A stretch of DNA of 64,000 bases from Aestuariibacter sp. A3R04. GTDB lineage: Bacteria; Pseudomonadota; Gammaproteobacteria; Enterobacterales; Alteromonadaceae. Under the pieces are notes generated by a model that saw nothing but the letters and a program-made list of their open reading frames with translations, searched no databases and was not told the DNA's origin. Below, piece by piece: positions 1 through 8,178 of the stretch; within the stretch, counting starts at the first letter, position 1; each line of letters begins with the position of its first letter. Location of the stretch: contig NZ_JAHKQR010000011.1 of the NCBI RefSeq assembly GCF_018860805.1, positions 595,647 through 659,646 on the forward strand, written 5' to 3'. Position numbers and translations under genes: made by a program.

Positions 1-558
1 GCTCGCAAGGGAAATACCTCCTTCGGGGGCATGGGCGATATAACTGTACATAGCAATATCAGCGGCGGTTAAACGGTTGGCTACCAGATAGGTTGATGAT
101 TGTTGAGAAAGGTGCTTCTCCATCGTGTTGAGCAATGCAGCTGAGGTTGCCAGCACGGCTTCAACATTAATTTCGGCGCCAAACACGCACTCTAAGCGAG
201 CGGCTGCTGGCCCCTTGGCTAATTCGCCTGCGGCCACAGAAAACCAGCGTTGGATAAAGGCTTTTTCCGCTGGGTTCCGGCCAAGCCAAAGTGATGGCTC
301 TGGAGAATAGGTTTCAGCCAGGTAAACAACAATAGCATTAGAATCAGAAATTATAAGGCTCCCATCTTCAATAACGGGAATTTGCCCAAATCCGTTAAGC
401 GTTAGAAACGGAGCTAGTTTATGTTCTCCTGCCATGAGATCAGGTTCACGGGTAGTAAAAGGGAGCGCAAGTAAATGCATAAACAGCAATACTTTATGAC
501 AATGCCCGGATTTGGGGTGATGATACAGGGTGATGGGGGTATCAGGAAATGTTGCCAT
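1..558 (-). CDS. Glutathione S-transferase (3' part cut by window edge)
   Basis: 186 codons are visible and the C-terminus lies outside the window. The N-terminus has the thioredoxin-like GST fold pattern: an early ITLYHHPKSGHCHKV stretch, the conserved cis-proline region (GFGQIPVIEDG) and the SDSNAIVVYL glutathione-binding segment. An all-helical C-terminal domain follows, containing the LTAADIAMY motif typical of GSTs. Expected to be a cytosolic enzyme conjugating or reducing substrates with glutathione; the substrate is unknown. The ATG is preceded by GGAGACACTCC, a good ribosome-binding site. It is divergent from a LysR gene that probably regulates it. Confidence 0.85.
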   Translation of the reverse strand, partial: MATFPDTPITLYHHPKSGHCHKVLLFMHLLALPFTTREPDLMAGEHKLAPFLTLNGFGQIPVIEDGSLIISDSNAIVVYLAETYSPEPSLWLGRNPAEKAFIQRWFSVAAGELAKGPAAARLECVFGAEINVEAVLATSAALLNTMEKHLSQQSSTYLVANRLTAADIAMYSYIAHAPEGGISLAS

Positions 559-633
559 GGAGTGTCTCCTTCAATGGGTAAGTTGCGTGTTGGTGCTGTG
601 TTTACTTTTTACCCTTACACTTTAATTCTTTAC

Positions 634-649
634 CAATTATAAATAATTG
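634..649. promoter_or_regulatory. Perfect AT-rich palindrome between GST and lysR, candidate operator
   Basis: CAATTAT-AA-ATAATTG is a perfect 7-2-7 inverted repeat in the 140 bp between the divergent GST and LysR genes. LysR proteins usually bind such dyads next to their own gene, so this is a reasonable operator candidate. It is AT-rich and could instead be a promoter element. The link is inferred. Confidence 0.4.
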
Positions 650-698
650 TTGTATTTTGAAAGTTACTATTTCTTTTTGTGAAATAATTGAGGTGTTG

Positions 699-1604
699 GT
701 GGATAAATTGCACGCCATGAAGGTGTTTGTAACCGTACAAGAGCAAGGTAGTTTTGCTGGGGCTGCTGAGCTGTTGTCGTTGTCTGCTCCGGCTGTTACC
801 CGTGCTGTTGCGTATTTAGAATCGTCGTTAAATACCCGCTTGTTCCACCGTACGACACGACGGATCCGCTTAACAGAAGCAGGGGTAAAGTACTTTTCTG
901 ATACGAAGCGAATATTAGCTGATATTGATGCCGCCGACGCACAGGTTGCTGGCATTCATATCCGGCCCTCCGGGCCATTAAACATAACTGCTCCTATCAT
1001 CTTTGGTGAGCGGTATATCACGCCCATTATCACCCGTTTTCTGACAGACTTTCCCGATGTTTCTGTGAATGGCTTTATGTACGATCGTATTGTTGATCTT
1101 ATCGACCACAATATTGATATCGCGGTTCGCATTGGTAAACCCAAAGACTCCAGTTTGTATGGGGTTACGGTGGGCTATGTTGGCCGCGTCACCTGTGCAT
1201 CACCTGATTATCTGTCTGTTTCTCCGGCCATTGATGAGCCAGAGGCGCTAAAGCAACATAGCATCATTTACCCAACGGCGTTCAAAGAACCTGCAGTGTG
1301 GACGTATTATCACAATAATAAACCCCGCACGATTCAACTTAAACCGAGGTATCAGTGTAATCAAAATTTAAGCGCTATAAATGCGGCGAAACTCGGGTTT
1401 GGAATAACACGGTGTATGTCATATCAGGTGGCAGACGAACTGGCTTCCGGTGAGCTGGTAAGTGTGCTGACGGCCTTTGAAGACAAACAATTGCCCATTC
1501 AGGCCGTCAGTCTTGAAGGGCGTCGAAACCAAGAAAAAGTGAAGCAGTTTATCCGCTACATCAGGCAAGGGTTATCACAATATCCATTCCTCGCTGGTCA
1601 GTGA
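699..1604 (+). CDS. LysR-family transcriptional regulator
   Basis: About 301 residues. The N-terminal winged helix-turn-helix reads MDKLHAMKVFVTVQEQGSF and is followed by the AAELLSLSAPAVTRAVAYLE recognition helix and the LFHRTTRRIRLTEAG wing. The rest is the usual LysR effector-binding domain, of the sub-type close to regulators of GST and dehydrogenase genes. The GTG at 699 is chosen because the family begins near MDKLxAM and a GAGG lies just upstream; an in-frame TTG at 657 would add 14 residues unlike the family. Divergent from the GST gene, which it probably controls. The last 7 bases overlap the convergent SnoaL-like gene. Confidence 0.85.
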   Translation: MDKLHAMKVFVTVQEQGSFAGAAELLSLSAPAVTRAVAYLESSLNTRLFHRTTRRIRLTEAGVKYFSDTKRILADIDAADAQVAGIHIRPSGPLNITAPIIFGERYITPIITRFLTDFPDVSVNGFMYDRIVDLIDHNIDIAVRIGKPKDSSLYGVTVGYVGRVTCASPDYLSVSPAIDEPEALKQHSIIYPTAFKEPAVWTYYHNNKPRTIQLKPRYQCNQNLSAINAAKLGFGITRCMSYQVADELASGELVSVLTAFEDKQLPIQAVSLEGRRNQEKVKQFIRYIRQGLSQYPFLAGQ

Positions 1605-2038
1605 TCCATGGGCATTGTGGTTGCCTGCCAGTTAACTGCTTGCCAACGGTTGTCACGCCATATAAAGACGCCGCTGTTTAAATATTTACTGATCACTTGG
1701 TTTTCAGGCGATACGGCTACAAGTGTAAAATTGAGAACGGCTACCTGCTGGAGCAGGCGAATGTCAATGTTATTGGCGTGATAACGAGTGTCGACCTCCT
1801 GTGGGGATAATTTGCCCGTTTCGTTAACGCTCTTCATTAGTTGATGTTTCCCAAAGCGGGTGCCGTTGGAGCTGGTGTAAACGAGTTCATCGGCCCAGAA
1901 GGCATCGTGTATGGCTGGGTCATTTACGCCGGCACCTTCAAGAAATGTATGCAGCTGTTCAGAGAGCTGAACACTCGGATTCTGAGCCCAAGCGCCAGGG
2001 GCAATCAATAAAATAAGCAATAATGAGATTTTGAACAT
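1598..2038 (-). CDS. Exported SnoaL/NTF2-like (DUF4440-type) protein
   Basis: 146 residues starting MFKISLLLILLIAPGAWAQ, a clear Sec signal peptide with cleavage after AWA. The mature part reads like an NTF2/SnoaL-fold domain (DPAIHDAFWADELVYTSSNG, then beta strands ending VFIWRDNRWQAVNWQAT), a cone-shaped fold used by ketosteroid isomerase-like and DUF4440 proteins. Probably periplasmic; function unknown. The second ATG (2038) is chosen over 2053 because it has AGGAAAAC in front and gives a proper signal peptide. Convergent and slightly overlapping with lysR. Confidence 0.65.
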   Translation of the reverse strand: MFKISLLLILLIAPGAWAQNPSVQLSEQLHTFLEGAGVNDPAIHDAFWADELVYTSSNGTRFGKHQLMKSVNETGKLSPQEVDTRYHANNIDIRLLQQVAVLNFTLVAVSPENQVISKYLNSGVFIWRDNRWQAVNWQATTMPMDH

Positions 2039-2134
2039 GTGTTTTCCTGTCACGTTAGTATTCTTCTTCTCTGTGTATCAGAATACTGCTACATTTTCAT
2101 TAGTTAGTTTGCCCGTGCCAGTAGAGGAATTCAT

Positions 2135-2785
2135 TTGCTGTTGTCTCATCGTCATCAATTTTTGTTTGTAAACATTGCTAAAACCGGGAGCGTGTGTGTT
2201 CGCAAAGCCCTTTCATCCTCTCGATGGGGCTGGAAATATGGGGTAACTCAATTAACAGTTAACAAACTCAGCCGTTTAACCGGATACAAAATGGGCTATA
2301 GCTTTTTGCCGCAAAGTACTATTGCTGATGCTCAGAACGTGTTGCCGCCAGATTATTTTGACAACCTGTACAAGTTTGCCTTTGTGCGAAATCCGTGGGA
2401 TTTACAGGTGAGTTGGTTTCATCAGTTTAAGCGCGAAAAGCCTGAGTTCATGGAAGACTATGACAGTTTTAAAGACTTTATGAAATGGAAGTTAAACCCC
2501 AAAAGAAACGCACAGCCGCTTATCGATTCATCACTGCAATTACAGACAGACTTCCTTGTTGATGGAGAGGGCAGACTACGGGTAGACAGAGTGGGCAAAT
2601 ACGAAAACATTCAAAATGATTTTGATGGTATTTGTGAGCATTTGGGGCTAAAAAAAGTTGTCTTGCCCTATAAGCGGAAAGAGACCAACAGAAAAAACTA
2701 CCGCGACTACTATTCCGATGAACTGGCTGCACAGGTAGGAGCGTATTTTAAAAGGGATATAGAGATGCTGGGATACGAGTTTTGA
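2135..2785 (+). CDS. Sulfotransferase family protein
   Basis: 216 residues. The N-terminus carries the 5'-phosphosulfate-binding loop pattern (FLFVNIAKTGSVCVRKAL, comparable to the usual HIPKTAGTS), and the middle has the 3'-phosphate-binding motif (FAFVRNPWDLQVSWF). These are the two PAPS-binding signatures of the Sulfotransfer_2-like, carbohydrate-type families. The acceptor substrate is unknown; a surface or secreted glycan is likely. There is no ATG: TTG at 2135 is used, with AGAGGAA six bases upstream. It stands alone, convergent with nadK (3 bp gap), with no sulfate-activation or polysaccharide genes nearby, which suggests recent acquisition. Confidence 0.7.
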   Translation: MLLSHRHQFLFVNIAKTGSVCVRKALSSSRWGWKYGVTQLTVNKLSRLTGYKMGYSFLPQSTIADAQNVLPPDYFDNLYKFAFVRNPWDLQVSWFHQFKREKPEFMEDYDSFKDFMKWKLNPKRNAQPLIDSSLQLQTDFLVDGEGRLRVDRVGKYENIQNDFDGICEHLGLKKVVLPYKRKETNRKNYRDYYSDELAAQVGAYFKRDIEMLGYEF

Positions 2786-2788
2786 CGG

Positions 2789-3664
2789 TTAGTAAAGCCG
2801 GCTTCCCCAACTCAATTTATTGCGCAGTACATTGAAATAACTATAACCCTTAGGGTGCACCAAGCGCAGTGTGTCTTGTGTTTTATGGATACGGATCTCA
2901 TCACCTGGCAGCACGGGTAGCACAATGTGGCTGTCACAGCTAATTTGTAAACTATCGCTGTTCACCTTAGATACACGCATAGAAATAGTGCTTTTTGAGT
3001 CTACGACGATGGGTCTGCTGCTCAGCGTGTGAGGGAACATGGGCACCAGTGTTAAGGCATCGAGGTGAGGCACAACAATAGGGCCACCGGCAGACAAGGA
3101 ATATGCAGTGGAACCAGTAGGCGTTGACACAATCAAGCCATCTGAGCGCTGGCTAAACACGAACTGGCCATCAATGTATACTTCAAACTCCATCATATGA
3201 GCGACTTTGCCGTGGTGCAATACCACCTCGTTCATGGCGGCGTTACTGCTTTTCAGTTTCTCATGGCGATAAACACACACTTCCAGCAAGAACCGCTCTT
3301 CTACAAAGCTCTCGTTGGCAAACAGAAGGTTGAGTTGTTCTTCAATTTGGTCGGGGTGAATGTCGGTGAGAAAACCAAGGTTGCCGCGGTTGACGCCGAC
3401 CACGTGAATATCAAAACGGGAAAGTACTCGTGCTGCACCTAACATGCTGCCATCGCCACCAATAACCACGGCTAAATCGGCTTCTTTACCAATGGTGACT
3501 AGGTTTGCGGCCTGATAATTCCCCCTGTCCATCTCCTCTATGATGGATTCTTCCACCAGAATACGGCAGCCTCGCTTTTCGAGATAAAGCGCCAGTTGAT
3601 TCAAGCTATCTTGGGTACCTGTGTGGTCAGGCTTGCCAATTAAACCGACAGTTTTGTATGTCAT
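2789..3664 (-). CDS. nadK: NAD kinase
   Basis: 291 residues, normal length. Phosphorylates NAD+ to NADP+ using ATP in the cytosol. The diagnostic GGDG motif is at residues 69-72, the NE pair at 145-146, and the glycine-rich [15 protein letters not shown] stretch near 181-195. It is the last gene on this strand after the 3-hydroxybutyrate operon, with a 71 bp gap, so it may have its own promoter. In E. coli nadK sits divergently next to grpE; here 13 kb separate the two. recN, usually downstream of nadK, is absent. Confidence 0.97.
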   Translation of the reverse strand: MTYKTVGLIGKPDHTGTQDSLNQLALYLEKRGCRILVEESIIEEMDRGNYQAANLVTIGKEADLAVVIGGDGSMLGAARVLSRFDIHVVGVNRGNLGFLTDIHPDQIEEQLNLLFANESFVEERFLLEVCVYRHEKLKSSNAAMNEVVLHHGKVAHMMEFEVYIDGQFVFSQRSDGLIVSTPTGSTAYSLSAGGPIVVPHLDALTLVPMFPHTLSSRPIVVDSKSTISMRVSKVNSDSLQISCDSHIVLPVLPGDEIRIHKTQDTLRLVHPKGYSYFNVLRNKLSWGSRLY

Positions 3665-3734
3665 AAAGGGGGCTAACGTCCGATTACAAAAGCTTTTTCG
3701 GACATTAGCACAGCTGATGTGAAAAAGAAAAGTG

Positions 3735-4499
3735 CTATCGGGCTACCCAGCCGCCATCGAGCACCATCGTTTGACCTGTGATATTGCGGGCGTGTTCACT
3801 GATAAGAAACTGTGCGGTTGCCCCCAATTCTTCCACTGAAATGAACGCCTTTTTGGGCATGGGTTGCAACATGATCTCATTGACCACCTGTTCTTCGGTG
3901 AGATTGTTTTCCTTGGCCTGAGCAGCAATTTGTTTTTCCACCAAAGGCGTTTTCACATATGCGGGACAAAGCGTGTTTATGGTCACATTGCAGTCGCCTG
4001 TTTCAAGTGCAACCGTTTTGGCGAATCCAAGCAAACCGTGTTTAGCGGCCACATATGCACTTTTAAAAGGCGAGGCAACCAGTGAGTGAATAGATCCTAT
4101 GTTAATGATGCGGCCGAAGTTTCGGCTGCGCATATCAGGTAGAAAGGTCTGGGTTAATAAAGCAGGACCAACCAACATGATATTGATAAGTTGCTGCCAT
4201 TTTTCAGCTGGGAAATCTTCTATTCTGGCAACGTGTTGAACACCGGCATTGTTTACCAATACGTCTACTTTGGTTCCTCCCAGGCGAGAGGGAAGCGCTG
4301 CGACTTGTTCGGCATTGCATACATCCACGTCTACAGCCTGAGCACTGTAGCCTGCATCTGTTAGTTGCTGTGCTGCAGATTTTGCAGCCGTGGGATTAAT
4401 ATCGGCCACCACAATGTGATGACCGTCTTTGGCGAGGTATTCGGCTATGCCATATCCGATACCGCTTGCACCGCCAGTTACAAATACGTTTAAAGACAT
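3735..4499 (-). CDS. bdhA: D-3-hydroxybutyrate dehydrogenase
   Basis: 254 residues, short-chain dehydrogenase/reductase. Oxidises D-3-hydroxybutyrate to acetoacetate with NAD+. The nucleotide-binding TGGASGIG is at 8-15 and NNAG at 83-86; the catalytic Ser136, Tyr149 and Lys153 are in the [19 protein letters not shown] context specific to BDH. The [14 protein letters not shown] and QPMPKKAF segments are also characteristic of this subfamily. Last gene of a tight four-gene operon (8 bp after the depolymerase), consistent with finishing PHB breakdown in the cytosol. Confidence 0.93.
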   Translation of the reverse strand: MSLNVFVTGGASGIGYGIAEYLAKDGHHIVVADINPTAAKSAAQQLTDAGYSAQAVDVDVCNAEQVAALPSRLGGTKVDVLVNNAGVQHVARIEDFPAEKWQQLINIMLVGPALLTQTFLPDMRSRNFGRIINIGSIHSLVASPFKSAYVAAKHGLLGFAKTVALETGDCNVTINTLCPAYVKTPLVEKQIAAQAKENNLTEEQVVNEIMLQPMPKKAFISVEELGATAQFLISEHARNITGQTMVLDGGWVAR

Positions 4500-4507
4500 A
4501 AAAAGTC

Positions 4508-5503
4508 CTATTTTGATGATAGTCCAAGAACGATGTTTCTAATGGCTTTGAGCTGCTTGCCATCGCGGGTGGCGTAGTCGTCACCAGTATACCCCCACCA
4601 GTCCCAACACCCCTGAGGATTCAACGGCATAAATAAAGACTTGCGGGTTTGCGGATACACCACAACCAGGTGGTTAGTGTCTGCCCAGTTGTTGATGCCA
4701 GTTTGCTCGACATAGGCTTTGCCTACTGCGTCGGCGTACTGGTTACAACCGTGGAAGCTAACATGAACATCACAAGGTTCTCCTTCTTTGCAGGTTTTTG
4801 GTACGTATGCATAGCCTTTTTCTGCCATTGTGTTGGCATCACTGCCTGCCAACGCCCGTTGATCAAAGGTTATAACGCTGCCCGTGGGGGTGTCTGTTCG
4901 ATCGTTTAGCTCCGGTAAGAGAAAGTTTAGCATTGCACCGGCGGCATCGTAATCGCACCGGCCAATGTAGGGCGATTCAGATGTCATACAGACGTTGCCA
5001 TTCGCCAACGTGGGAAAGAGGTGGGCAACGGGTTTGTCATCCACGTATTTAATTTGTTCGCCTTTGATAAGTGATCGGTATTGTTGGGTGAGCGCATCGC
5101 TCACTGCTGCACTGACCCGGGTATCGCGGGTGCCGTGAAACAGCCATACTTTGTCGCTGGCTAAATTCGACAGGGGGGCAATTTTATTCTCTTTTTCCCA
5201 TCGCTTGAGTTGTGCGGTCAGGGCTGCGACATCAAGGGCGGGCTCCACGTTATCGACGCATTGCTCTAGGGCAGTGCCAATGTCACCTTGAGCACAATAA
5301 TATGGCCCGGCAGCCAATATTCCCGCGCCTTTTACCCAGTCACTGTAGGCCAGGTGAAACTGATTGGCCATATAGCCCCCAGAGGACAAGCCAGAGACAG
5401 TTATACTGTCAGTTTTCAAGTTGAGTTGCGATGATTGCGCGGTGGCAGATTGAGCTGCCACTAGGCTGGCGATGCCCACCGTCAATGGAAGTAGTATTTT
5501 CAT
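4508..5503 (-). CDS. Exported poly(3-hydroxybutyrate) depolymerase
   Basis: 331 residues with a signal peptide (MKILLPLTVGIASLVAAQSATAQ). An alpha/beta hydrolase of the PHB depolymerase esterase family: lipase box GLSSG with nucleophile Ser40 followed by GYMANQFH, probable acid Asp127 (GTRDTRV) and His161 (PVAHLFP), and the conserved FHGCNQ segment at 250-254. It lacks a separate C-terminal substrate-binding domain, so it is more like periplasmic or soluble depolymerases acting on amorphous PHB or oligomers than like classical secreted granule degraders. Sits between the MetX-like hydrolase and bdhA with gaps under 10 bp. Localisation in the periplasm versus medium is not decidable from sequence. 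Confidence 0.85.
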   Translation of the reverse strand: MKILLPLTVGIASLVAAQSATAQSSQLNLKTDSITVSGLSSGGYMANQFHLAYSDWVKGAGILAAGPYYCAQGDIGTALEQCVDNVEPALDVAALTAQLKRWEKENKIAPLSNLASDKVWLFHGTRDTRVSAAVSDALTQQYRSLIKGEQIKYVDDKPVAHLFPTLANGNVCMTSESPYIGRCDYDAAGAMLNFLLPELNDRTDTPTGSVITFDQRALAGSDANTMAEKGYAYVPKTCKEGEPCDVHVSFHGCNQYADAVGKAYVEQTGINNWADTNHLVVVYPQTRKSLFMPLNPQGCWDWWGYTGDDYATRDGKQLKAIRNIVLGLSSK

Positions 5504-5512
5504 GAAATCCTC

Positions 5513-6691
5513 TTATTCTTGTAGAAAAGCGCGTAACACGTCGGCTTTTTCCTGAATGTCCATTACGCCCTCGAGATGACCGAGTTGACCTTTTAAGGTT
5601 GAAATTTGTGTGTTTTTGCCTTGTTTTAGCAGTAACTCATGTGGCAGTTCCGCCATATAGGGCAATAGCAATAAGTCATTTTCGGCAGGTAGAAACAAGG
5701 TTTTGGCCTTGATTTTAGTCATTGCCTGTTCCAGATTGCCATTATGTCCGGCGATAAACAACTGACAAGCCCGCACCAAGTACAATAAATGATTCGCGTC
5801 CATTTCATCTGCCCGTTGCTTTGCGCGCTGGTAAAGCCAATCAACAATACTGTGCTTTGCCAAAATATCATGAAGTGGGGCGGATTCAATTGGCGAGTAA
5901 TCCAATGCCTTACCTTGCAGGTTAAAAAATTCGGGAGTAAGTGCTTGTTGGGTAATGAGCATCAGTGATGCTGCCAGGCCTTCTACCGGGCCGTCATCGA
6001 CAGTGTAGTTGCCCTGTTGCCACTTTGGGTCGAGTTTGATAGGCGTGGCCCATTGTTCCAGCGTTGCAGTCGTCCATGCGTCGCTTTGTCCAGCGGCGAT
6101 AACTGCCACCATTCTGGATACCCAGTCAGGATAGGTTGCTGCCCAGTCCATCGCTTGCATTGATCCCATCGACGGGCCGATGACGGCGTAAAGAGACGAA
6201 ATCCCCAGGCTTTGCAGCAATGCTTTTTGTACATTGACAAAATCGCGAATGGTGACAACGGGAAAGCTCAACCCATATGGCCTTTGGGTTTGAGGATTGA
6301 TCGATGCCGGGCCTGTTGTATGTACGTTGGGGTTGTGTACGCCCAGGTTTGCAAGGGAGTCGACACTAATGACGAAGAAGCGATTGGTATCAATAGCCTT
6401 ACCCGGACCGATAATGGCATCCCAGTAGCCGTACTGTGTATCGTCCTCACGGTATTTTCCCGCTGCGTGGGAGTTGCCGGTGAAAAAATGGGTAATCAGT
6501 ATTACGTTGTCCTTGTTTTCATTTAACGTGCCGTAACTTTCCCAGCCCACCGTGACTTGAGGTAGTGTTTGACCCCCAAACGTTGAGAAATTTGAGGTTG
6601 TAAACGTCTGTTTTTTTGTTAGTAAGGTTTGCGCACTGACCTGTGTTGCGATAAATAGCAGGATAAATATAAGTGTGTTAATAACCTTCAT
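5513..6691 (-). CDS. Exported MetX-like alpha/beta hydrolase
   Basis: 392 residues starting at MKVINTLIFILLFIATQVSAQ, a Sec signal peptide; a start at 6754 would run into the permease gene and lose the good GAGGAC site. The body resembles homoserine O-acetyltransferase (MetX): GPGKAIDTNRFFVIS, then TTGPASINPQTQRPYG, and the nucleophile elbow GPSMGSMQA (Ser174), with likely Asp339 and His372. True MetX is cytosolic; an exported copy within a PHB operon is more likely a hydrolase, perhaps acting on hydroxybutyrate oligomers or a related ester. That role is inference only. Confidence 0.75.
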   Translation of the reverse strand: MKVINTLIFILLFIATQVSAQTLLTKKQTFTTSNFSTFGGQTLPQVTVGWESYGTLNENKDNVILITHFFTGNSHAAGKYREDDTQYGYWDAIIGPGKAIDTNRFFVISVDSLANLGVHNPNVHTTGPASINPQTQRPYGLSFPVVTIRDFVNVQKALLQSLGISSLYAVIGPSMGSMQAMDWAATYPDWVSRMVAVIAAGQSDAWTTATLEQWATPIKLDPKWQQGNYTVDDGPVEGLAASLMLITQQALTPEFFNLQGKALDYSPIESAPLHDILAKHSIVDWLYQRAKQRADEMDANHLLYLVRACQLFIAGHNGNLEQAMTKIKAKTLFLPAENDLLLLPYMAELPHELLLKQGKNTQISTLKGQLGHLEGVMDIQEKADVLRAFLQE

Positions 6692-6698
6692 AGTGTCC

Positions 6699-7994
6699 TC
6701 AGAAAATACTAAACAGTGTAATAGCCATTGCCAGGCCGATAAGGGGAACAACAACGGTTAACGCTGCCATGGCAGGATACGCGGCCTGATGGGTTTCGCG
6801 ACAGATGGCGCGAATAGTGGTAACAACATAGCCATTGTGAGGCAATGAATCCAGTGCGCCGGACGAAATAGAAACAATGCGGTGGAGCTGCTCCGGCTCT
6901 ACACCTTGATCCATGTAGTGGGGAGCGACCAATGGTAAAACAATAGCCTGTCCGCCAGATGCAGACCCAGTCAGGCCGGCAATCACACTTACCGCAATGG
7001 CGGCGCCAATGAGTTCATTACCCGGTATGTGAGTCATAATAACGACCGTTTGTTGAAACGCGTCCGTGTGTTTGGCAATGGATCCAAAACCCACCACGGC
7101 GGCGGTATTGCCAATGGCAACCAGGGCTCCTGTGGTACCAGCATTAATGGCTGCTGCTAAGTTGTGGAAATGGCGAAAGTTGATAACCATAAGGGTAAGT
7201 ACGCCACCGGCTAACGCAACAATGAGTGCCAGCTGCGCCATTCTGTCGTGCAACAAAAATGACAGTATCAGTACCACAAACAGCGGCAATATGCCCGTGG
7301 CTGGGTGAGGGTAGTCTCGTTGTGAAATTTTGGGGTCTTCCGGTCGGGCGGCAAAGGTTTCACCGTTGGCCACTGCTTTGCCAATCATGCGTTTTAGCCA
7401 CCAGTAACCGAACACGGCCATAAACACGGCAACCACCAGGCTGACTTCCCATGCTGCAAATGGCGAGGTGCCTAAATATTTAATTGGGATCCAGTTTTGG
7501 ATTTCTGGTGAACCCGCAGATGTCATGGTAAAGGTGACAGAACCAAAAGCCAGTGTGGCAGGAATAAAGCGTCGGGGTAAGTTGGCATCCTTAAACAAGC
7601 TCAACGCCATGGGATAAACAGAAAACGCCACCACGAAAAGACTGACGCCACCATAGGTGAGAATAGCGCATGCCAGTACTACAGCTAGTACTGCGTGTTT
7701 AAACCCTAGTTTGTTGACAATCCAACGGGCGACAGAATCTGCTGCGCCAGTGTCTTCCATGAATTTTCCAAAGATGGCACCGAGTAAAAACATGAAAAAC
7801 CAAGCGGCGATAAATCCAGAAAAACCACTCATGTAAAGTGTGACGAAATTTTCTTCGCCCTGAAATAACGGAATGCCACTGGTAAGCGCCACGACGACGG
7901 CACACAGCGGTGCGGCTATAAACAAATTCATACCGCGGATGGTGAGAACGATGAGGAGCGCAAGCCCACCCGTCAGTCCAATCATACTGATCAT
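6699..7994 (-). CDS. GntP-family permease, probable 3-hydroxybutyrate transporter
   Basis: 431 residues, highly hydrophobic with about 12 membrane segments. Looks like the GntP/gluconate:H+ symporter superfamily, sub-type used for hydroxy acids such as 3-hydroxybutyrate (AILTYGGVSLFVVAFSVYP, GSVTFTMTSAGSPEIQNW, ASGGQAIVLPL, SSGALDSLPHNGYVVT). First gene of the operon with depolymerase and bdhA; AAGGAA lies 8 bases before the ATG. In context it would import hydroxybutyrate released in the periplasm. The substrate is inferred from its neighbours. Confidence 0.82.
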   Translation of the reverse strand: MISMIGLTGGLALLIVLTIRGMNLFIAAPLCAVVVALTSGIPLFQGEENFVTLYMSGFSGFIAAWFFMFLLGAIFGKFMEDTGAADSVARWIVNKLGFKHAVLAVVLACAILTYGGVSLFVVAFSVYPMALSLFKDANLPRRFIPATLAFGSVTFTMTSAGSPEIQNWIPIKYLGTSPFAAWEVSLVVAVFMAVFGYWWLKRMIGKAVANGETFAARPEDPKISQRDYPHPATGILPLFVVLILSFLLHDRMAQLALIVALAGGVLTLMVINFRHFHNLAAAINAGTTGALVAIGNTAAVVGFGSIAKHTDAFQQTVVIMTHIPGNELIGAAIAVSVIAGLTGSASGGQAIVLPLVAPHYMDQGVEPEQLHRIVSISSGALDSLPHNGYVVTTIRAICRETHQAAYPAMAALTVVVPLIGLAMAITLFSIF

Positions 7995-8076
7995 ATTGGG
8001 TTCCTTAATAACAATCTGTGACCGCAGATGCTTCAGGAACTAAATAAATTGTGTCGTGAAATCACAAAGATGCCCA

Positions 8077-8092
8077 TAGTACGATGGTACTA
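8077..8092. promoter_or_regulatory. Inverted repeat in divergent permease/TonB-receptor promoter, candidate operator
   Basis: TAGTAC-gatg-GTACTA is a perfect 6-4-6 dyad in the 184 bp between the permease operon and the TonB receptor gene. Its place between divergent genes of one proposed pathway makes it a candidate binding site for the nearby LuxR-type regulator. I found no second copy by eye in the other promoters inspected (prpE, atoE, sensor kinase). Confidence 0.4.
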
Positions 8093-8178
8093 CTTACTGA
8101 AACACAAATTTAACATAGAGTTTACACAGACCGCTGCTTCAGATTCAGAGTAAAAATATATAACAAGGGACACATCTC

